Source: Streptomyces sp. NRRL S-31
GTDB lineage: Bacteria; Actinomycetota; Actinomycetes; Streptomycetales; Streptomycetaceae
Direction: 5' to 3'
NCBI RefSeq assembly: GCF_000718775.1
Contig: NZ_JOCB01000138.1
Span: 1 to 16,492 of the forward strand
Length of the DNA: 16,492 bases
Shown here: positions 13,134-16,492 of the stretch, piece by piece
How the letters are laid out: every line of letters starts with the position of its first letter
Position numbering within the stretch: the first letter of the stretch is position 1
Position numbers and translations under genes: made by a program
Notes under the pieces: generated by a model
Told to the model about the DNA's origin: nothing
The model's database searches: none
What the model saw: only the letters and a program-made list of their open reading frames with translations

Positions 13134-13997
13134 TCACTTCAGCAGCCGGGACAGGCGCCGGTCCGCCAGGGGTCTGCCACCCGTCTGGCAGGTGGGGCAG
13201 TACTGGAGCGAGGAGTCGCTGAAGGCGACCTCGCGGATGGTGTCACCGCACACCGGGCAGGGCTCGCCGGTGCGGCCGTGGACGCGCAGACCGGTCCTCT
13301 TCTCCGACTTCAGCCGGCCGGCCGCCAGCCCCCGGGAGCGCTCGACCGCCTCGGTGAGCGTGCCGCGCAGCGCCTCGTACAGCCGGTGGGTCTCCCCCGG
13401 GGTGAGCGACGCCGCGACCTTGAACGGGGACATCCTCGCGGCGTGCAGGATCTCGTCGCTGTAGGCGTTGCCGACGCCCGCGATCAGCGACTGGTCGCGC
13501 AGGGCGCCCTTCAGCCGCCGCCGTTCGCCCGTCAGCAGGGCGGCGAGGCGCTCCTCGTCGAAATCGCCGGCGAGCGGGTCCGGGCCGAGCCGGGCGACGC
13601 CCGGGACCTCCGCCGGGTCGCGGACGACGTACACGGCCAGGCGCTTCTGGGTGCCGGCCTCGGTCAGGTCGAAGCCCTCTCCGGTCTCCAGCGCCACCCG
13701 CAGCGCCAGCGGCCCCCTGCCGGGCTTCGGCGGGCCGTCCGGCAGCCGGTCCCGCCACTGGAGCCAGCCCGCGCGGGCCAGATGGGTGACCAGGTGGAGC
13801 CCGCCGTCCGTCGCGATGTCCAGGAACTTGCCGTGCCGGCGCACGGCCGCCACCCGGGCGCCCTCGACGGCGGTGACCGGCGGGTCGTATGTCTTCAGGA
13901 CGCTGACCGCCACCGGCAGCACCCGCGCCACCCGCCGTCCGACCAGGTGCTCGGTGAGGAAATCCGTCAGCGCTTCCACTTCGGGGAGTTCCGGCAT
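13134..13997 (-). CDS. Fpg/Nei-family DNA glycosylase/AP lyase (base excision repair)
   Basis: This 287-aa enzyme starts with the family signature MPELPEVEAL. After Met removal Pro2 is the Schiff-base nucleophile and Glu3 the catalytic acid. Lys57 in RRHGKF matches the conserved active-site lysine. The helix-two-turns-helix is QSLIAGVGNAYSDEIL (169-184), and the C-terminal zinc finger has CPVC (247-250) and CPTC (267-270). It would excise oxidised or formamidopyrimidine bases. The usual HLGMTG loop is HLARAG (72-77), lacking the methionine that Fpg inserts opposite the lesion, so specificity may differ from classical MutM, as in the actinobacterial branch with this sequence. The start is set by the need for Pro2; a longer frame to 14054 would block it. 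It follows the phosphatase gene by 32 bp. Confidence 0.94.
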   Translation of the reverse strand: MPELPEVEALTDFLTEHLVGRRVARVLPVAVSVLKTYDPPVTAVEGARVAAVRRHGKFLDIATDGGLHLVTHLARAGWLQWRDRLPDGPPKPGRGPLALRVALETGEGFDLTEAGTQKRLAVYVVRDPAEVPGVARLGPDPLAGDFDEERLAALLTGERRRLKGALRDQSLIAGVGNAYSDEILHAARMSPFKVAASLTPGETHRLYEALRGTLTEAVERSRGLAAGRLKSEKRTGLRVHGRTGEPCPVCGDTIREVAFSDSSLQYCPTCQTGGRPLADRRLSRLLK

Positions 13998-14029
13998 ACG
14001 TCCAGGGTGCCATCCGGCGGTCACAGTCC

Positions 14030-16117
14030 CTACGGGAGCCGGAACTCGCACCACACCGCCTTGCCGCCGCCCCGCGCCTCCACGCCCCAGCTGTCGGCGA
14101 GCCGGTCCACCAGGAGCAGCCCGCGGCCGGAGACACCGTCCCGCCCCGCGTCACGGCGTCGCGGCAGGGCGCTGGAGGAGTCCTCGACCTCCACGCGCAG
14201 CCTGCGTTCGGCGGCCCCGTCCAGGGCCCGCAGCGTGACGATCGCGGAGCCCTCGGTGTGCAGCAGGGCGTTGGTCATCAGCTCGTCTGCCACCAGCTCG
14301 ATCTCGTCGGCCTGCTCGCGGGCGCCCCAGGCGCGGACCGCGGCCCGGATCAGGTGCCGGGCGTGGGTGAGGGCCTCCGGGTCGCCCGGCGCCACATGCT
14401 GCCGGAGCCGGCCGCCGGGCCGGGTGGCCTGCCGCACCCTGCGGTGCAGCAGGAGCAGCGCCACATCGTCGTCACCGCCCCGTTCCTCGGCCATCCGGAT
14501 CAGCCGGTCGGCGAGGTCCCGCACCTCGGCGGGCCCCTCGCCGACGAGCGCCGCGAGGCCGCGCATGCCGTCGTCCACATCGGTGCCGGGCAGTTCGACC
14601 AGTCCGTCGGTGCACAGCAGCAGGGTGTCGCCCGGGTCGAGTTCGAGGGTGGCGACGGGGTACTCCAGCCGCCCGAACTCGGCGGACAGGCCGAGCGGCA
14701 GCCCGCCCGGGACGGGGACCCGGTGGCAGGTGCCGTCGCCGCGCCGGACCAGCGGGTCGATGTGCCCGGCCCGGACCGCCTGGACGACTCCGGTGGACAG
14801 GTCGGTCTCGGCGTACAGACAGGTGGCGAACCGGTCGGTGTCGAGTTCGTGCAGGAAGACGGAGGCCCGGGCCATCACGGTGGCCGGGGGGTGGCCCTCG
14901 GCGGCGTAGGCGCGCAGCACGATGCGCAACTGGCCCATGACGGCCGCCGCGTGCGTGTCATGGCCCTGGACGTCCCCGATGACCGCGCCGACCCGGCCCG
15001 CCCCCGAGGTGGTGCCGCCGGGCAGCGGTATCAGGTCGTACCAGTCGCCGCCGATGTCCCGGCCGAGCGCGGCCGAGCGGTAGCGGACCGCGATGTCGGC
15101 GCCGCGGACGCTGGGGATGGTGCGGGGCAGCATGGCCTGCTGGAGGCCCTGGGCGAGGTCCTTCTCCTGCTCGTAGAGCATCGCCCGCATCAGGCTCTGC
15201 GCGATGCTGCTGCCGAGCGCGACCAGTACGGCGCGCTCCTCGTCGGAGAAGCCGCGCCGGTCGTCGTAGAGCAGGCCCATCGCGCCGATCGGGCGAGCCT
15301 GGGCGATCAGCGGGAGGTAGGCGGCCGAGGTGATGCGCAGGTCGGTGATGTGCGGCCAGAGGATCGGGTAGTCCGCGGCGAACTCCTCCGGGGACTCGAT
15401 GTACCGGGGGCTGAGGGTGCGCACGACCTCGCTCATCGGGTACGGCTCGTCGATCCGGGTGATGTGGGTGCCCGGTACGGAGGCGCCCGCGGGGCCCTCG
15501 GCGACCAGCCGGATGCGGCCCGCCTCCAGCAGGCCCATCACCAGGCTGGCCGCGCCCAGGTGGCGGACGCCGTGGGTGTCCTTGAGGACGTCGATGACGT
15601 CCTGGACGGTGCGGGCGTGCGCGAGTGCGGCGGAGATGACCTGGACGACGCCGGTCTGCTGGCGGAACGCCTCGTGCTGGGCGGCGCGGAGACTGCGTGC
15701 CGCGCTGTCGGCGAGTTCCCGGGTGGCGTCGCGGACGATGCCGACGACGCGGCGGGGGCGGCCGGTCTCGTCGCGGCGTATGTAGCCCTGGGTGTGCGTC
15801 CAGCGCGGGGTGCCGTCGCGGCGGCGGATGCGGAAGTATGCGCCGTAGTTCTCGCTGCCCTCCTTGATCGCCTGGGCGATCGCCGCGTCCAGCCGGGCGG
15901 CCTCCGGCGGCGGCACCCGAGCGGTCAGCGACTCCGGGCGTCCGTCGTACTCCTCGGGCAGCAGGTCGAACACCTCGAGGGCCTGGGCGTCCAGGTCCAT
16001 CAGACCGGCGTCCAGGTCCCAGTCGAAGCTGCCCATGCGGTTGAGCGCGAGGATCGGGTCCGGGTGTGCGGGCCAGTCCTCGGGGAGTGACAGGGCGCTC
16101 GCCGACCGGTCGGCCAT
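14030..16117 (-). CDS. PAS-GAF-SpoIIE (PP2C) phosphatase with C-terminal HATPase_c domain
   Basis: The 695-aa product carries, in order, a PAS domain (about 20-135), a GAF domain (about 165-315), a SpoIIE/PP2C serine phosphatase (about 320-558) and an RsbW-like HATPase (about 580-695). Phosphatase metal motifs are intact: GGDWYD (356-361), GDVQGHD (381-387), TDGLVE (503-508) and GGDDDVALLLL (547-557). The HATPase has the N-box ELMTNALLHT (612-621) and GRGLLLVDRLADSWG (664-678), as in streptomycete anti-sigma kinases. Such proteins dephosphorylate, and may also phosphorylate, anti-anti-sigma factors in response to PAS/GAF ligands; no partner is encoded nearby. AAGGTGG five bases before ATG 16117 supports this start over an upstream in-frame ATG at 16186. 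Confidence 0.94.
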   Translation of the reverse strand: MADRSASALSLPEDWPAHPDPILALNRMGSFDWDLDAGLMDLDAQALEVFDLLPEEYDGRPESLTARVPPPEAARLDAAIAQAIKEGSENYGAYFRIRRRDGTPRWTHTQGYIRRDETGRPRRVVGIVRDATRELADSAARSLRAAQHEAFRQQTGVVQVISAALAHARTVQDVIDVLKDTHGVRHLGAASLVMGLLEAGRIRLVAEGPAGASVPGTHITRIDEPYPMSEVVRTLSPRYIESPEEFAADYPILWPHITDLRITSAAYLPLIAQARPIGAMGLLYDDRRGFSDEERAVLVALGSSIAQSLMRAMLYEQEKDLAQGLQQAMLPRTIPSVRGADIAVRYRSAALGRDIGGDWYDLIPLPGGTTSGAGRVGAVIGDVQGHDTHAAAVMGQLRIVLRAYAAEGHPPATVMARASVFLHELDTDRFATCLYAETDLSTGVVQAVRAGHIDPLVRRGDGTCHRVPVPGGLPLGLSAEFGRLEYPVATLELDPGDTLLLCTDGLVELPGTDVDDGMRGLAALVGEGPAEVRDLADRLIRMAEERGGDDDVALLLLHRRVRQATRPGGRLRQHVAPGDPEALTHARHLIRAAVRAWGAREQADEIELVADELMTNALLHTEGSAIVTLRALDGAAERRLRVEVEDSSSALPRRRDAGRDGVSGRGLLLVDRLADSWGVEARGGGKAVWCEFRLP

Positions 16118-16137
16118 GGGGCCCACCTTGCCAGCAT

Positions 16138-16162
16138 CCGGGCGATTCCTCGACTCGCCCGG
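16138..16162 (-). terminator. Perfect 8-bp hairpin between the collagen-like gene and the phosphatase gene
   Basis: CCGGGCGA (16138-16145) and TCGCCCGG (16155-16162) pair around a nine-base loop, 26 bases past the stop of the upstream minus-strand gene and 20 bases before the phosphatase start codon. It likely terminates the upstream gene or forms part of the phosphatase leader. No U-tract follows. Confidence 0.5.
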
Positions 16163-16188
16163 CGGCCCGTGCGGCGCCGACCCCACGC

Positions 16189-16492
16189 TCAGCCGCCGGG
16201 CCCGGTGGGTCCGATGGGTCCGATGGGTCCCGTGGGTCCCGTGGTCCCGGGCGGATCGGTCGGCACCGGCCCGCCGCCGTCCGGGCGGCCGGGGGCGCCG
16301 GGCACGTCGAGCGGGCCGAGGTCGACAGCGGTGCCCGGGGAGCGGCCGGACGGGTCCGCCGTCGCGGCCCCGGCCCCGCCGGACGCCGTGGCGGCGGGCG
16401 ACGCGGGCGTGCCCGGCCCGTCGGATACGGCGGCCGGCGAGACGGGCGTCCCCGGCCGGTCCGATACGGCGGCCGGCGAGACCGGTGTGCCC
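16189..16492 (-). CDS. C-terminal end of a Pro/Gly/Ala-rich repeat protein with collagen-like tail (5' end outside window)
   Basis: Reading leftward from the window edge, the minus strand is open for about 100 codons to TGA at 16191-16189. It encodes two copies of a 13-residue unit, GTPVSPAAVSDRP and GTPVSPAAVSDGP, then a partial GTPASPAA copy, a Gly/Ala/Asp/Pro-rich stretch, and a tail GTTGPTGPIGPIGPTGPGG. That tail is five to six Gly-Xaa-Yaa triplets, four of them Gly-Pro-Thr/Ile as in bacterial collagen-like proteins. DNA copies repeat with a 39-bp period (GATACGG at 16424 and 16463). The steady codon pattern and the following hairpin support a real gene. No membrane helix or sorting motif is visible at the C-terminus. 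Function unknown; the N-terminal domain is missing. Confidence 0.6.
   Translation of the reverse strand, partial: GTPVSPAAVSDRPGTPVSPAAVSDGPGTPASPAATASGGAGAATADPSGRSPGTAVDLGPLDVPGAPGRPDGGGPVPTDPPGTTGPTGPIGPIGPTGPGG

Noticed and set aside
13998..14054. N-terminal extension of the DNA glycosylase to an upstream in-frame start at 14054
   Set aside because: Fpg/Nei enzymes need Pro at position 2 as nucleophile, so MPELPEVE must be the true start.

Overview
The window is very GC-rich DNA with strong third-position G/C bias, GTG/TTG starts, Tat and lipoprotein signals, an ECF sigma/ZAS anti-sigma pair and a PAS-GAF-PP2C-HATPase phosphatase. Together these point to a Streptomyces or close relative (Actinomycetota). 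I see no tRNA, rRNA, insertion sequence, phage gene or CRISPR array. It reads as ordinary chromosome rich in cell-envelope and signalling genes.

Layout, left to right. (1) 1-1076, plus strand: the end of a Pro/Thr-rich protein with a C-terminal membrane helix, then a DUF4239 membrane protein. (2) 1214-4097, envelope block: a secreted Asn-Gly/Gly-Arg-Gly-Glu repeat protein with a sortase-substrate-like tail (minus), divergent from a class F sortase (plus), which converges on a Tat-exported polysaccharide deacetylase (minus). (3) 4189-7464, minus: lysX, a fusion of a lysyl-phosphatidylglycerol synthase and a lysyl-tRNA synthetase. It is divergent from a universal stress protein (7554-8024), and their short shared promoter region carries paired GGTTCC/GGAACC inverted repeats. 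(4) 8223-10845: a 12-TM-type amino-acid permease (plus) whose 3' end overlaps by 14 bp that of a CapA-like lipoprotein (minus) lacking several residues expected for its metal site. (5) 11061-13106, plus: ECF sigma factor, an unrecognised 171-aa acidic protein, then a zinc-binding anti-sigma factor with one membrane helix. Short tandem duplications cover the stop codons of the last two genes. (6) 13134-16117, minus: a PAS-GAF-SpoIIE phosphatase-HATPase protein followed by an Fpg/Nei-type DNA glycosylase. (7) 16189-16492, minus: the C-terminal end of a repeat protein with a short collagen-like Gly-Pro-Xaa tail.

How the genes may work together (inference): sortase plus repeat protein, deacetylase and LysX would change surface protein display, glycan acetylation and membrane charge, all common responses to envelope stress or cationic peptides. 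The sigma/anti-sigma cluster and the multidomain phosphatase are separate regulatory units. No complete novel multi-gene system is evident. The best leads are the possible non-LPXTG sortase/substrate pair, the CapA-like protein with lost ligands, the three-gene sigma cluster with an unknown middle gene, and the paired operator-like repeats between lysX and the stress protein.
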